Shown here in pieces: positions 1 to 6,887 of a stretch of 64,000 nucleotides of DNA (the stretch's first letter is position 1; each line of letters starts with the position of its first letter). A program made the translations under genes and the position numbers. This DNA comes from Magnetospirillum molischianum DSM 120 (lineage in GTDB: Bacteria > Pseudomonadota > Alphaproteobacteria > Rhodospirillales > Magnetospirillaceae), in contig NZ_CAHP01000028.1 in the NCBI RefSeq assembly GCF_000294655.1, positions 24,587-88,586 of the forward strand. The letters run 5' to 3'. The notes beneath the pieces are model-generated. The model searched no databases, was not told the origin of the DNA, and worked only from the letters and a program-made list of their open reading frames with translations.

Positions 1-37
1 GCCCCCCCGGCGAGGGCAGGGAAAAATAAGCTGGACG

Positions 38-56
38 ATCTGAATTAAATTCAGAT
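38..56. promoter_or_regulatory. Palindromic operator upstream of the early gene
   Basis: ATCTGAAT-TAA-ATTCAGAT is a perfect 8-bp inverted repeat with a 3-nt centre, 11 nt before the ATG of the Cro-like gene at 68. Position and symmetry fit a phage repressor/Cro operator. The protein that binds it is not identified. Confidence 0.6.
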
Positions 57-67
57 AAGTTTGGGCC

Positions 68-304
68 ATGGATACGACATGGACCATAGACACGATCATT
101 GAGGCCTGCGGCGGGACCGTTGCCGTCTCCGTCGCGCTCAATCTCACCGATGGCGCGGTATCCAAGATGCGCCGCAACGGCATCCAGGACCGGCATTGGC
201 GTGTCTTGATCGCACTGTCCGGCGGTGCCTTTGGTCCCGACGATCTCTACCGTGCCAACGAGCGGACTCGTGGCGGGGCCGGTGCCAACGGAGCCGCCGC
301 ATGA
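68..304 (+). CDS. Cro/YdaS-like phage DNA-binding protein
   Basis: This 78-residue protein has a short helix-turn-helix-like core (residues about 10-35, with AVSVALNLTDGAVSKMRRNG resembling the turn and recognition helix) and a low-complexity Ala/Gly C-terminus. The pattern of a glycine-containing first helix followed by AVSKMRRNGI is typical of small Cro or YdaS-type phage regulators. It is the first gene after a perfect palindrome at 38-56, which it could bind. Its divergent partner (CI-like repressor) would lie left of the window. Family assignment is by eye, so a generic HTH call is safer than a named one. Confidence 0.65.
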   Translation: MDTTWTIDTIIEACGGTVAVSVALNLTDGAVSKMRRNGIQDRHWRVLIALSGGAFGPDDLYRANERTRGGAGANGAAA

Positions 305-318
305 GTCCGCGCCTCTCA

Positions 319-552
319 TCATCCCTCCGCCAGATCGGCCAGACGCAACGCGTCGGCGGCGATCTGTTCGGCGCGGGTGACGGCGCGGTGGTCCTTGGCC
401 TCGATCGCGGCGGCGCGGGCCACTCCCGACGCCACCGCCACCCGGCGGGCACTGGCAGCCATCGCCTCATCCAGGCGGCGGCACCACTCGGCGCGGGCGG
501 GATCGCCCCAGCCCGGAGCCTCGGCCAAAAGGGCGTCGATATCCTCGGTCAT
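319..552 (-). CDS. Small phage protein, function unknown
   Basis: This 77-residue acidic, Ala-rich helical protein is encoded opposite to its neighbours. The start at 552 is chosen because a strong GGAGGGAG Shine-Dalgarno sequence lies just upstream on the minus strand; the longer reading frame to 654 would run back through it. Residues 1-45 resemble a short alpha-helical domain (EDIDALLAEAPGWGDPARAE). I recognise no family. It sits among early regulatory genes, so a host-takeover or regulatory role is possible but unsupported. Confidence 0.5.
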   Translation of the reverse strand: MTEDIDALLAEAPGWGDPARAEWCRRLDEAMAASARRVAVASGVARAAAIEAKDHRAVTRAEQIAADALRLADLAEG

Positions 553-607
553 GCACTCCCTCCGCGTCCTGATTGCGTCACGGTGGGGCAGGTAGAGGGG
601 CAAAACC

Positions 608-1078
608 ATGTCTGAGTCTGGTCTGATCTCCACCGATTTGGTCCGGCGCGTCACCTCGGACGCTCTCGCGCTTTATTGTGGCGATGGGCGTCGGTACTCC
701 CGCGATTTGCTGGCCAGCGCTACCGGCCAGGATGTCCGCACCGTCAAGGCCCATGTGCTGGGCGAGTGCGCGCCGTCGTCTCCGGCACTGCTGACCTATT
801 GCCGCATCCTGCCGGGAGCCTTTGCCCGTCACATCCTGGCCATGGCCGGGATCACGGGTTTGCGCAAAGACGATTATGTCATCGCCCCCGGCTCGGCGCT
901 GGCCGAAATGGCCGAGGGAGTCGCGGTGCTGGCCGAGGCCCTGGCCGACGGTCGGATCGACCACACCGAGCGGCCCCGCCTGCTCCGCGAATTGCGCGAG
1001 GCGGTCGCCGCCCAGGAATCCCTGATCGCACAGCTTGAGAGCGCGGATGCCGCGCTCCGCACCGGGAGGGCCAAGTGA
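608..1078 (+). CDS. Early phage protein, probable DNA-binding
   Basis: This 156-residue protein follows GAGGGG at an ordinary distance. The middle (residues about 35-75) reads as a helix-turn-helix-like stretch (LLASATGQDVRTVKAHVLGE), and the C-terminal 50 residues form an amphipathic helix rich in Glu, Ala and Arg that could dimerise. The layout is like that of several phage regulators, but I cannot name a family. It starts a run of small overlapping early genes (its stop overlaps the next ATG as ATGA), implying co-translation with the genes at 1078-1561. Confidence 0.6.
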   Translation: MSESGLISTDLVRRVTSDALALYCGDGRRYSRDLLASATGQDVRTVKAHVLGECAPSSPALLTYCRILPGAFARHILAMAGITGLRKDDYVIAPGSALAEMAEGVAVLAEALADGRIDHTERPRLLRELREAVAAQESLIAQLESADAALRTGRAK

Positions 1079-1209
1079 TGATGATTCGCCGCCCCTGCTA
1101 TCGCCCGTCTGTCCCGCGCCGCATCCGTCGCTGCCGTCGCTGGCGCTGGTCGCGCCGTCTGGTCGGTCTGCTCGCCACCGCCGTCGCCATCGGCGGGGCC
1201 TGCTGCTGA
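1078..1209 (+). CDS. Short basic membrane peptide
   Basis: This 43-residue ORF starts at an ATGA overlap with the preceding gene. The N-terminal 27 residues are extremely basic (Arg-rich), followed by a hydrophobic stretch LVGLLATAVAIGGACC, as in a single-pass inner-membrane peptide with its N-terminus inside. The tight overlap and the good ribosome-binding site immediately after its stop (for 1227) support it as a real member of the early operon. Function unknown. Confidence 0.45.
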   Translation: MMIRRPCYRPSVPRRIRRCRRWRWSRRLVGLLATAVAIGGACC

Positions 1210-1226
1210 GAGAGGAGGACGGGACG

Positions 1227-1331
1227 ATGGATCAGATCATGATGTTGTGCGGTACGCTCGACGATCTCGGCCACGCTTTGGCGCTGGTCTGGTCGGCGCT
1301 GTCCGCCGCCGCGATCCTGCGGGGGTGGTGA
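1227..1331 (+). CDS. Short hydrophobic phage peptide
   Basis: This 34-residue peptide is preceded by GAGAGGAGG 9 nt upstream of the ATG. It is mostly hydrophobic (LGHALALVWSALSAAAILRG), probably one membrane helix. Its stop overlaps the next start as ATGA, so it is probably translationally coupled to the zinc-ribbon-like protein at 1331. Function unknown. Confidence 0.5.
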   Translation: MDQIMMLCGTLDDLGHALALVWSALSAAAILRGW

Positions 1332-1561
1332 TGGCGACCGCCCCCACCGCCAAGCCGGACGATCACGCTTGCCGCGTCTGCGGCGCGTTCGGGGCCTTTG
1401 GCACCCGGATCAACAAGCACGACTGGCGCAAGGGCTATGTGTGGCATTGCGCCGCGCATCGTCCGGTCGCCAGCGACATCCACCCCGATCCCGTCCCGGT
1501 CCCGCCGGTCAAGGATCAGAGACAAGGGCGGTTGGTGCTGTTCCCGAAGGCCGCTGAATGA
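1331..1561 (+). CDS. Small zinc-ribbon-like phage protein
   Basis: This 76-residue protein has a Cys-x2-Cys pair (residues about 14-17, CRVCG) and a second potential metal-binding group WHCAAH (residues about 38-43), a C2-C/H arrangement seen in small phage zinc proteins. The start is the ATG in the ATGA overlap with the preceding peptide. It is the last rightward gene before the convergent hicB-like gene. A nucleic-acid-binding role is a guess from the zinc motif. Confidence 0.55.
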   Translation: MATAPTAKPDDHACRVCGAFGAFGTRINKHDWRKGYVWHCAAHRPVASDIHPDPVPVPPVKDQRQGRLVLFPKAAE

Positions 1562-1605
1562 CCCGCCGCCGTACTAATCGCGGTCCGTGCCGCTCTGCCT
1601 TTTCG

Positions 1606-2001
1606 TCACGCTGCCGAGCGGCGGCGGATCAGTTCGGCGCGGGCGGCGTCGGCCAGGAAGCCGGAGCGGTTGGGGGCGATCGCGTCGATCTCCTCGATCA
1701 GGCTTTCATCCAGGGTGACGTTGATACGCTTGACCTTGCCGGGGACAACAACCGGGATCAGGGTGACGCAGACGACATGCTCGTCCTCTTCCCAGGTTAC
1801 CGCCTCAACCGGAGTAGGGGCGGGAATGGCGTCGTCATCCTCTGCCATGAGGGCGATGTGGCCGTTCAAAGCCTCGGTCCCCATCGCAATAGCTTCTTCT
1901 GGGTTTTTTCCGGCGCTGATGCATCCAGGAAAGTCGGGAAAGGTAATTCCGTAGTCGCTGCCGTCATCTTTGTCGATGATCGCCGGATAGTACCGCTTCA
2001 T
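1606..2001 (-). CDS. Orphan HicB-like antitoxin/repressor (HicB domain plus ribbon-helix-helix)
   Basis: This 131-residue protein opens with the classic HicB partial RNase-H fold signature (YYPAIIDKDDGSDYGITFPD, then FPGCISAG and the EAIAMGTEAL helix). It ends with a ribbon-helix-helix motif (KRINVTLDESLIEEIDAIA) that binds DNA in HicB and related antitoxins. The start has GGGGAG 9 nt upstream. HicB normally sits beside a ~60-residue HicA mRNA-interferase; none is encoded on either side, so this is a solo HicB. The divergent primase gene and two matching palindromes in the gap suggest it works as a phage repressor that also controls its own promoter. Confidence 0.85.
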   Translation of the reverse strand: MKRYYPAIIDKDDGSDYGITFPDFPGCISAGKNPEEAIAMGTEALNGHIALMAEDDDAIPAPTPVEAVTWEEDEHVVCVTLIPVVVPGKVKRINVTLDESLIEEIDAIAPNRSGFLADAARAELIRRRSAA

Positions 2002-2029
2002 GATTTGCTCCCCTTGGCGTGCGTTGGGG

Positions 2030-2045
2030 GCCTCCTAGCGGAGGC
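2030..2045 (-). promoter_or_regulatory. Hairpin in the hicB-like leader
   Basis: GCCTCC-TAGC-GGAGGC forms a 6-bp stem and tetraloop about 30 nt upstream of the HicB-like start on the minus strand. It overlaps the stop of a possible 15-codon ORF (2035-2082, minus, starting ATGTCGATCAGC). It has no U-run, so it is not a simple terminator; it may affect translation or mRNA stability. Confidence 0.3.
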
Positions 2046-2105
2046 TTACGCCTGTCTGTTTCTCGATGCTGCTGATCGACATCGTTCCCTCCCCCTTGTG
2101 CTTGT

Positions 2106-2134
2106 ACAATACACATTGGTGTGTATTGTGGCAA
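2106..2134 (-). promoter_or_regulatory. Predicted promoter of the hicB-like gene
   Basis: On the minus strand TTGCCA (2134-2129), a 17-nt spacer and TATTGT (2111-2106) match a sigma-70 promoter at 5 of 6 and 4 of 6 positions. The spacer is almost entirely occupied by the palindrome at 2108-2127, so a bound repressor would block this promoter. Confidence 0.55.
2108..2127. promoter_or_regulatory. Operator palindrome O1
   Basis: AATACACA-TTGG-TGTGTATT has perfect 8-bp arms. It differs from the second copy at one position only and lies 33 bp (about three helical turns) from it, on the same face of the helix. It overlaps the spacer and -10 of the leftward promoter. Confidence 0.75.
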
Positions 2135-2140
2135 ACGATA

Positions 2141-2160
2141 AATACACATTGATGTGTATT
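2141..2160. promoter_or_regulatory. Operator palindrome O2
   Basis: AATACACAT-TG-ATGTGTATT has perfect 9-bp arms and ends 11 nt before the primase ATG. With O1 it makes a two-site operator in the 170-bp divergent gap. The ribbon-helix-helix end of the HicB-like protein is the obvious candidate ligand. Confidence 0.75.
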
Positions 2161-2171
2161 AAGGGGGCGGC

Positions 2172-3359
2172 ATGACCCGCCGTTCCGACCGATTCAGTTC
2201 CGACGATCGCCTTGCGGTGAGGGCGCGCCACCCGATCGAGGTGGTGGTGGGGCGTCATGCCGCCTTGCGCAAACGTGGGCGCAAGTTCTGGGCGTGCTGC
2301 CCGTTCCATGCCGAGAAGACCGCCAGCTTTGCCGTCGATCCCGAGCGGGGCACCTGGCGCTGCTATGCCGGGTGCGGCGGCGGCGATGTCGTCGATTTTG
2401 TCATGCGCATCCAGCACGAGGCCTTTCCGGTCGCGATGCGCCGCTTGATGGATGAGGCCGGGCTTGTTGCCGATTCCGAGGCCTGCCGAAAGGCGGCGGC
2501 GGAGCGTCAGGCGCTGGAGGCCCGATTGGCGGCGGCAGAGCGTCAGCGTCAGGCCGAACAGCAAGCGGCGGCCCGTGCGATCTGGGAGCGGACCATCGAT
2601 CCGGCGGGCACGCTGGTCGAGGCCTATTTCGCCTCGCGGGGGTTGACCCTGCCGGTGCGGGCCTTTGGCGCTGTGCTGCGCTTTACCCCCGCGCTTAAAT
2701 ATTGGGTCGAGGATGATCAAATCGAGGGCGGTTATCGCCTGCTCGGCTTTTTCCCGGCTATCGTCGGCCTGATCCAGGAGTGCCGCACCCGCCAGCCGGT
2801 CGGGGTCCATCTGACCCACCTTGACCCCGACACCGGGGCCAAGCTGTCGGCGCACGATCCGGTCACCGGCGAGAGTCTTGACGCCCGCAAAATCCGGGGT
2901 CGGCGCGACGGCGGCGCGATCATGCTGCGCCGTCCCGGCCTCTATCTCGGCATTGCCGAGGGGTGGGAGACGGCGCTGTCAGTGCTGCAATCCTCGCGGC
3001 TGTTGCCCGAAGGCCATCCGCTCCACCGTCTGCCGGTGTGGGCGGCAACCTCGCTCGGCAATCTGGGGGGCGCACCGCTGCCGGGATCGGTCGGTGCCGA
3101 TCATCCCGACCGGCCCGGCAAGCGTCTGCCCTCAATCGTCCCCGATCCCAAGCGGCCCGGCGTGATCCCGCCCCCCGATGTTCGTCACCCGATCCTGCTC
3201 GAGGATGGCGACAGCGCCGATCTGGCGGCGGCGGAGGCGGAGGGATCGCGGGCGCTGGCGCGCTGGTCGGCGCTGGGGATGGCTCCGCTGCGGCTGCGCG
3301 CCCAGGTCGGGTGCGATTTTAACGATTTAGTGATGGGGGGTGGCAATGGTCCGGTCTGA
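2172..3359 (+). CDS. Phage DNA primase (CHC2 zinc finger plus Toprim-like domain)
   Basis: This 395-residue protein begins with a CHC2-type zinc finger (CCPFHAEKTASF, residues 42-53; then CYAGCGGGD, residues 64-72), the N-terminal DNA-binding module of DnaG-like primases. The usual second CxxC is written C-x3-C here. A Glu/Ala/Gln-rich helix (residues 95-140) links to a Toprim-like region with AEGWETALSV (about 260-270), where the first acidic catalytic residue of Toprim is expected. It would make RNA primers for phage replication. Its start lies directly behind O2, so its expression probably depends on the HicB-like protein. Its 3' end overlaps the next small gene. Confidence 0.85.
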   Translation: MTRRSDRFSSDDRLAVRARHPIEVVVGRHAALRKRGRKFWACCPFHAEKTASFAVDPERGTWRCYAGCGGGDVVDFVMRIQHEAFPVAMRRLMDEAGLVADSEACRKAAAERQALEARLAAAERQRQAEQQAAARAIWERTIDPAGTLVEAYFASRGLTLPVRAFGAVLRFTPALKYWVEDDQIEGGYRLLGFFPAIVGLIQECRTRQPVGVHLTHLDPDTGAKLSAHDPVTGESLDARKIRGRRDGGAIMLRRPGLYLGIAEGWETALSVLQSSRLLPEGHPLHRLPVWAATSLGNLGGAPLPGSVGADHPDRPGKRLPSIVPDPKRPGVIPPPDVRHPILLEDGDSADLAAAEAEGSRALARWSALGMAPLRLRAQVGCDFNDLVMGGGNGPV

Positions 3360-3501
3360 TCTTGGTGATCTGGGGCGGCGTGATCCCGCCTTGGCCGCTC
3401 TGGTGGCGCGGATGTGGCGCGATATGCTGCCGCTGTCGCAGATCGCGGCGGTGATTGCCGCCGGGTCCGAGTCCCCCCGTACCCCCCGCGAGGTGGCGTA
3501 A
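3346..3501 (+). CDS. Short phage protein between primase and ATPase
   Basis: This 51-residue ORF starts at an ATG inside the last codons of the primase and ends in TAATG, overlapping the ATPase start by one base. It contains an HTH-like stretch (ARMWRDMLPLSQIAAVIAAG, residues 22-41) like those of small GcrA-type or terminase-helper peptides. The compact overlaps on both sides argue that it is translated. Function unknown; too short for a firm family call. Confidence 0.5.
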   Translation: MVRSDLGDLGRRDPALAALVARMWRDMLPLSQIAAVIAAGSESPRTPREVA

Positions 3502-5069
3502 TGGGCGCGGTCGGCGAGCGGCGGATTGCGGGCGATCTCGACGGTCTGCTGTCCAGCGGGGGCATGGCGGGCGACGATCTGCCGCCCGATTGTCCGGTGC
3601 GTCCGCTGGGGCACAAGGCGGGGACCTATTGGTTTTCCGATCCCGAGGGGCAAATCCGCGAGTACCGCCGCCTGGGCGAGGCCGAGCAGGTCTCGCTGTT
3701 TTGCGGCCGCTGCGGCTGGCTTGCCACCAATTTTGCCGAGCGCAAGGGCAACAAGGGCTGGGCGATCACCGAGGCTTCGGCCGCGCTGATTGCCGCCGCC
3801 GTCGCCGCCGGTTGGTACGATCCCGACGCGGTGCGCGGGCCGGGCGTGTGGTACGAGACCGGCCCCGCCGATGACGGCACCCCCGGCCCGGCGGTGATCC
3901 ATCTGGGCGACCGTCTGGTGCAAGCGCGCTGGGACGACGGGGCCTTGATGCTGGCCTCTCCGACCAAGGCGGGGCGGCGGATCGGTCGCTATGTCTATCC
4001 CGCCGCACCCCCGGAAATGGCTCCGGCGTTGGAGCGGGCCACTCAGGCCGAGGTGGCGCGGTTCGAGCAGTTTTTGTGCACCTGGACTTGGGCACGGGGC
4101 CGAGCCGGGGCGCGGCTGTATCTCGGTGCGGTGGCGCTGGCATGGCTGCCCGCTCTGCTCGAGCGCCGTCCGGTGGTGTTTGTCCAGGCTGGGTCAGGCT
4201 GCGGCAAGTCGGCTCTGCTGACCGCGACCGCGCTGACCAATGGCCGGGCCTTGCAGCTTGAGGTCAAGTCAGCCCCCGGCATCCGGGACCTGTGTGACCT
4301 GGACCGTGGTGCCCGGCTGCTGATCCTCAACGAGACCGAGAGCAAGGCCGACAACCAGCGGTCGGACGGGGTCACCGAGCTGATCCGCTACAATTACACC
4401 GCTGGCGAAGGCCGCGCGGCGCTGCATGGCCGCGCCAGCGTGCCGACCCAGCTTTTTACGATCTTGGGCGGGATCATCCCGCCGCCGGTCGATGAGCAAG
4501 ACGCCAATCGCCGCGTCGTGCTGCGGCTGCTGCCGCTTACGGCCAGCGCGCGGGACAAGGTGCTGTTTTCGCGGCGCGCCCGCGAGGCGGCAACGCTGGG
4601 GCCGCGCCTCTATCGCCGGATGCTGTGGGCGTGGGGCCGCTGGCCCCAGACGCTCGAGGCCTATCAGATCGCCCTGGCCGACGCCGGGTTTGACTCACGC
4701 GGTATCGACACCTGGGCGACCTTGCTTTCCGGGTGGGATTTGATCCGCTATGACGATCTCGACGAGCGCCGGGCGGCGTGGTGGGGGCGGCGGCTGGCAC
4801 CCGAGGTGCTGGACAAGCCGTTGTCGATCCCCGAGACTGCGCTGATCCACCTGATGACCTATCGGGTTGATGAGTGGGCAGGCGGTGGCAAGCGGACGGT
4901 CGGCGAGCATCTGGCCGAGGGGCTGCGCAAAGACCCCGGCTATGCCCGTGACGATGCGCTCCGCCCGATCAAGCGCTTTGGCGTCACCGTCTCGGTGGTC
5001 GGCGGTGTCGAGTATATCGCCGTCGCCGAGGTCGCCGCGATGGCCTCCAGCGTTCACGGGAGCGTGTAG
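3501..5069 (+). CDS. Phage replication ATPase/helicase (DUF927-like)
   Basis: The protein has 522 residues. A Walker A motif GSGCGKS (Lys236) follows a hydrophobic strand, and the next conserved segment LLILNETESK (about residues 272-281) looks like Walker B with the catalytic acid. A region with two Cys-x2-Cys-like residues (FCGRCGW, about residue 70) may bind zinc. The order primase, short protein, P-loop ATPase is common in phage replication modules where the second enzyme is the replicative helicase. The start is the ATG in the TAATG overlap, not the longer upstream frame. Exact helicase superfamily not established; DUF927-type is my best reading. Confidence 0.75.
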   Translation: MGAVGERRIAGDLDGLLSSGGMAGDDLPPDCPVRPLGHKAGTYWFSDPEGQIREYRRLGEAEQVSLFCGRCGWLATNFAERKGNKGWAITEASAALIAAAVAAGWYDPDAVRGPGVWYETGPADDGTPGPAVIHLGDRLVQARWDDGALMLASPTKAGRRIGRYVYPAAPPEMAPALERATQAEVARFEQFLCTWTWARGRAGARLYLGAVALAWLPALLERRPVVFVQAGSGCGKSALLTATALTNGRALQLEVKSAPGIRDLCDLDRGARLLILNETESKADNQRSDGVTELIRYNYTAGEGRAALHGRASVPTQLFTILGGIIPPPVDEQDANRRVVLRLLPLTASARDKVLFSRRAREAATLGPRLYRRMLWAWGRWPQTLEAYQIALADAGFDSRGIDTWATLLSGWDLIRYDDLDERRAAWWGRRLAPEVLDKPLSIPETALIHLMTYRVDEWAGGGKRTVGEHLAEGLRKDPGYARDDALRPIKRFGVTVSVVGGVEYIAVAEVAAMASSVHGSV

Positions 5070-5317
5070 CGATGCCGTCCGCCGTCCTTTCCCCCCGCAC
5101 CCCCCTGGCAGGGCCGGATGATCCGTGCTCGCGTGCCGGGGTGTGTCGGGGTCTGTGCCGGGGTCGTGCCGGGGTCAAGCGCTTGATTGCCTTGAGGATA
5201 TCCGGGGATCGGCCAGGGGTGGCACGGATGCGGGGCGGATGCTCGCGCGCGTATGCGCGGTCGTGCGCGTCTCTCTCCCTCTCTCTCCTCTCCTAAAAGA
5301 TAAGATAGGATAAGATA
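5070..5317. other. Gene-free, repeat-rich gap; candidate phage replication origin
   Basis: The 248-bp gap between the replication genes and the gene at 5318 holds several direct copies of GTGCCGGGGT (5133-5175), a long pyrimidine tract (about 5271-5293), and an AT-rich tandem of GATAA (AAGATAAGATAGGATAAGAT, about 5297-5316) in otherwise very GC-rich DNA. A 20-nt stretch at 5155-5174 is repeated in inverted orientation at 5353-5372. Iterons, an AT-rich island and position next to primase and helicase fit an origin. No promoter was recognised. Confidence 0.35.
5155..5174 (+). repeat. 20-bp perfect inverted repeat, left arm
   Basis: GTGCCGGGGTCGTGCCGGGG here is exactly the reverse complement of 5353-5372, 178 nt away. 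It spans the start codon of the gene at 5318. Confidence 0.8.
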
Positions 5318-5839
5318 ATGGCAGCAAATCAATCGGTTAAGGCTGGCACACCCCCCGGCACGACCCCGGCACGCTCTATGCCGGGGTGGCGTGACACCGA
5401 TGTCGTCGATATCGAGGATGTGCTGATCTGGGCCTATCGCTATCAGCAAGCCGATCTGGCGGCGCGGGGATCGTGGGTTCGGCCCGCCAAGGTGTCGTCG
5501 CTCGCTCTGCTCCAGGCCGAGGCCGAGTGCAGTGGGCCAGTCCCCCATGTCTGCCATCCTGACGCCGATTGGGTCCATGCCGCCGTGCTGCGGCTGTCCC
5601 GGCTGCAATCCGCCCTGGTGATCCATCACGGCAAGATGGGCACCCGCCCCGACTGGCTCCCTGGCGCTCGTCCGGTGATGGCGGCGCTGGTCGATGGGCG
5701 CGGCAATCCCCGCCGCCTGTACGATGCCAACCGTCATGTAATCGGCCATGTCGTCCGGGCGGCGGTCGAGCTGGGCGACGGGGTCGTGATGGTCGGGTGG
5801 GATATGGACGTCGTCTCCGCGTGCCTGCCGCTGCGGTAG
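5318..5839 (+). CDS. Phage protein of unknown function
   Basis: This 173-residue protein is preceded by an unusual AT-rich leader (GATAAGATAATG) rather than a strong ribosome-binding site. The body (residues 30-165) is a mixed alpha/beta domain with DVEDV-like acidic start, HVCHPDADWVHAAV (about 75-90) and GWDMDVVSACLPLR at the C-terminus. Many phages carry a gene of this size between the replication module and the HNH endonuclease; function is unknown to me. The first 25 residues include one arm of a perfect inverted repeat and are probably unstructured. Confidence 0.65.
   Translation: MAANQSVKAGTPPGTTPARSMPGWRDTDVVDIEDVLIWAYRYQQADLAARGSWVRPAKVSSLALLQAEAECSGPVPHVCHPDADWVHAAVLRLSRLQSALVIHHGKMGTRPDWLPGARPVMAALVDGRGNPRRLYDANRHVIGHVVRAAVELGDGVVMVGWDMDVVSACLPLR
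5353..5372 (-). repeat. 20-bp perfect inverted repeat, right arm
   Basis: The partner of 5155-5174, located inside the first codons of the gene at 5318, where it encodes a Pro/Thr-rich stretch (TPPGTTPA) outside any recognisable domain. Confidence 0.8.
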
Positions 5840-5843
5840 GCGG

Positions 5844-6215
5844 GTGCCAGCCGGTCAGCCCTGCCCGCATTGCGCGGCAGTTGCGGCGGAGCGAAAGCGC
5901 CAGATCGACCGGGATCGCGGCACCGCCGCCAGTCGGGGCTATGACGCCCGCTGGCAAAAGTACCGCGCCGCATACCTCCGCGAGCATCCGCTGTGCGAGT
6001 GCCCCGACTGTCAGGCCGGGCGGCTGCGGGTCCGTGCCGCCTCGGTGGTCGATCACGTCAAGCCGCATCGGGGCGACCAAACGCTGTTCTGGGACCCCAA
6101 GAATCACCAAGCGATGCACGAGGACTGTCACCGATCGAAGACGGCTCGCGAAGACGGAGGCTTCGGCAACCCTCGCCGCTCTGGGGCTGGTCACTGCACC
6201 AGGGGTTGCCGATGA
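5844..6215 (+). CDS. HNH endonuclease
   Basis: This 123-residue protein starts at GTG 5844. It has paired cysteines at the N-terminus (CPHC), then ECPDCQAG, and the HNH core VVDHVKPHRGD (about residue 70) followed by NHQAMHEDCHRSKT, giving the His-Asn-His arrangement with CxxC zinc support. HNH nucleases placed immediately before the small terminase are part of the packaging machinery in HK97-like cos phages, where they are needed for terminase cleavage. That family knowledge fits the order HNH-TerS-TerL here. Confidence 0.85.
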   Translation: MPAGQPCPHCAAVAAERKRQIDRDRGTAASRGYDARWQKYRAAYLREHPLCECPDCQAGRLRVRAASVVDHVKPHRGDQTLFWDPKNHQAMHEDCHRSKTAREDGGFGNPRRSGAGHCTRGCR

Positions 6216-6329
6216 CGGGCCGGGAGGGGGAGGGGGGGCAAATCTCTCCACCCTTCCTGATCCCAGACCGAGGTCCCCCCTCATTTTTTGTGTGCGCGAA
6301 ATTCCGAAAACTTTTTTTGGATCAATGAC

Positions 6330-6887
6330 ATGGCTCGTGGTCGCAAGGCTGATCCGGCGGCGGTGAAAGAGGCCAAAGGCAATCCGGGGCGGCGCAAAAC
6401 CGCCGCCGTCGCCGACGTGTCGGCGGATCTGCACACCGGCGCTCCGCCGGAATTGTCGCCTGGGGCTCGGAAAATCTGGGATGCCCTGGCCCCCGAATTG
6501 GCGCGAATGAAGTTTTTGCGCGAGACGGATCGGGCCGCGTTTGCCCGATACTGCGTCTACACCGCGCAATGGTGGGATCTGACCACCTCGATCGCCGAGC
6601 TGGGCGAGACCTACGAGACGGTGTCGGCTCACGGCACCATGCAGCGGATCAATCCGAAATTCGCGGTGCGGGAGCGGATCGAGAATCGGCTTGAAGCGCT
6701 GGAGGATCGGTTTGGGCTGAACCCGGCGTCACGTCAGCAGATTTTGCAGCGGATGGCGGGGATCACTCCGCCGCCGCCGCCGGGCGGATTGTTTGATCGG
6801 GGTCAGGATGGAGCCAGCAGCAGCGAGCAAGCGCCGCAGCCCGCGCCGTCCCCAATCGGGCTGCTCGGCAGTCACCTCCTCAACTGA
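6330..6887 (+). CDS. Terminase small subunit (P27 family)
   Basis: This 185-residue protein begins MARGRKADP and contains the KGNPGRRK motif (about residues 17-24) typical of P27-type small terminases, followed by a helical domain ending in MAGITPPPPPG. The ATG at 6330 is preferred over an in-frame upstream codon because the family starts with this basic segment. It binds phage DNA at the packaging site and loads the large subunit. Its 3' end overlaps the large-subunit start by 80 nt in another frame. Confidence 0.85.
   Translation: MARGRKADPAAVKEAKGNPGRRKTAAVADVSADLHTGAPPELSPGARKIWDALAPELARMKFLRETDRAAFARYCVYTAQWWDLTTSIAELGETYETVSAHGTMQRINPKFAVRERIENRLEALEDRFGLNPASRQQILQRMAGITPPPPPGGLFDRGQDGASSSEQAPQPAPSPIGLLGSHLLN

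Noticed and set aside
1558-2175. 205-codon plus-strand ORF starting in an ATGA overlap
   Set aside because: It is antisense to the clear HicB-like gene and has no protein-like conserved pattern; the overlap is coincidental.
5376-6632. 418-codon minus-strand ORF
   Set aside because: It is the shadow of the 5318, HNH and terminase genes; composition is Arg/Pro/Gly-rich, as expected of a GC-rich antisense frame.
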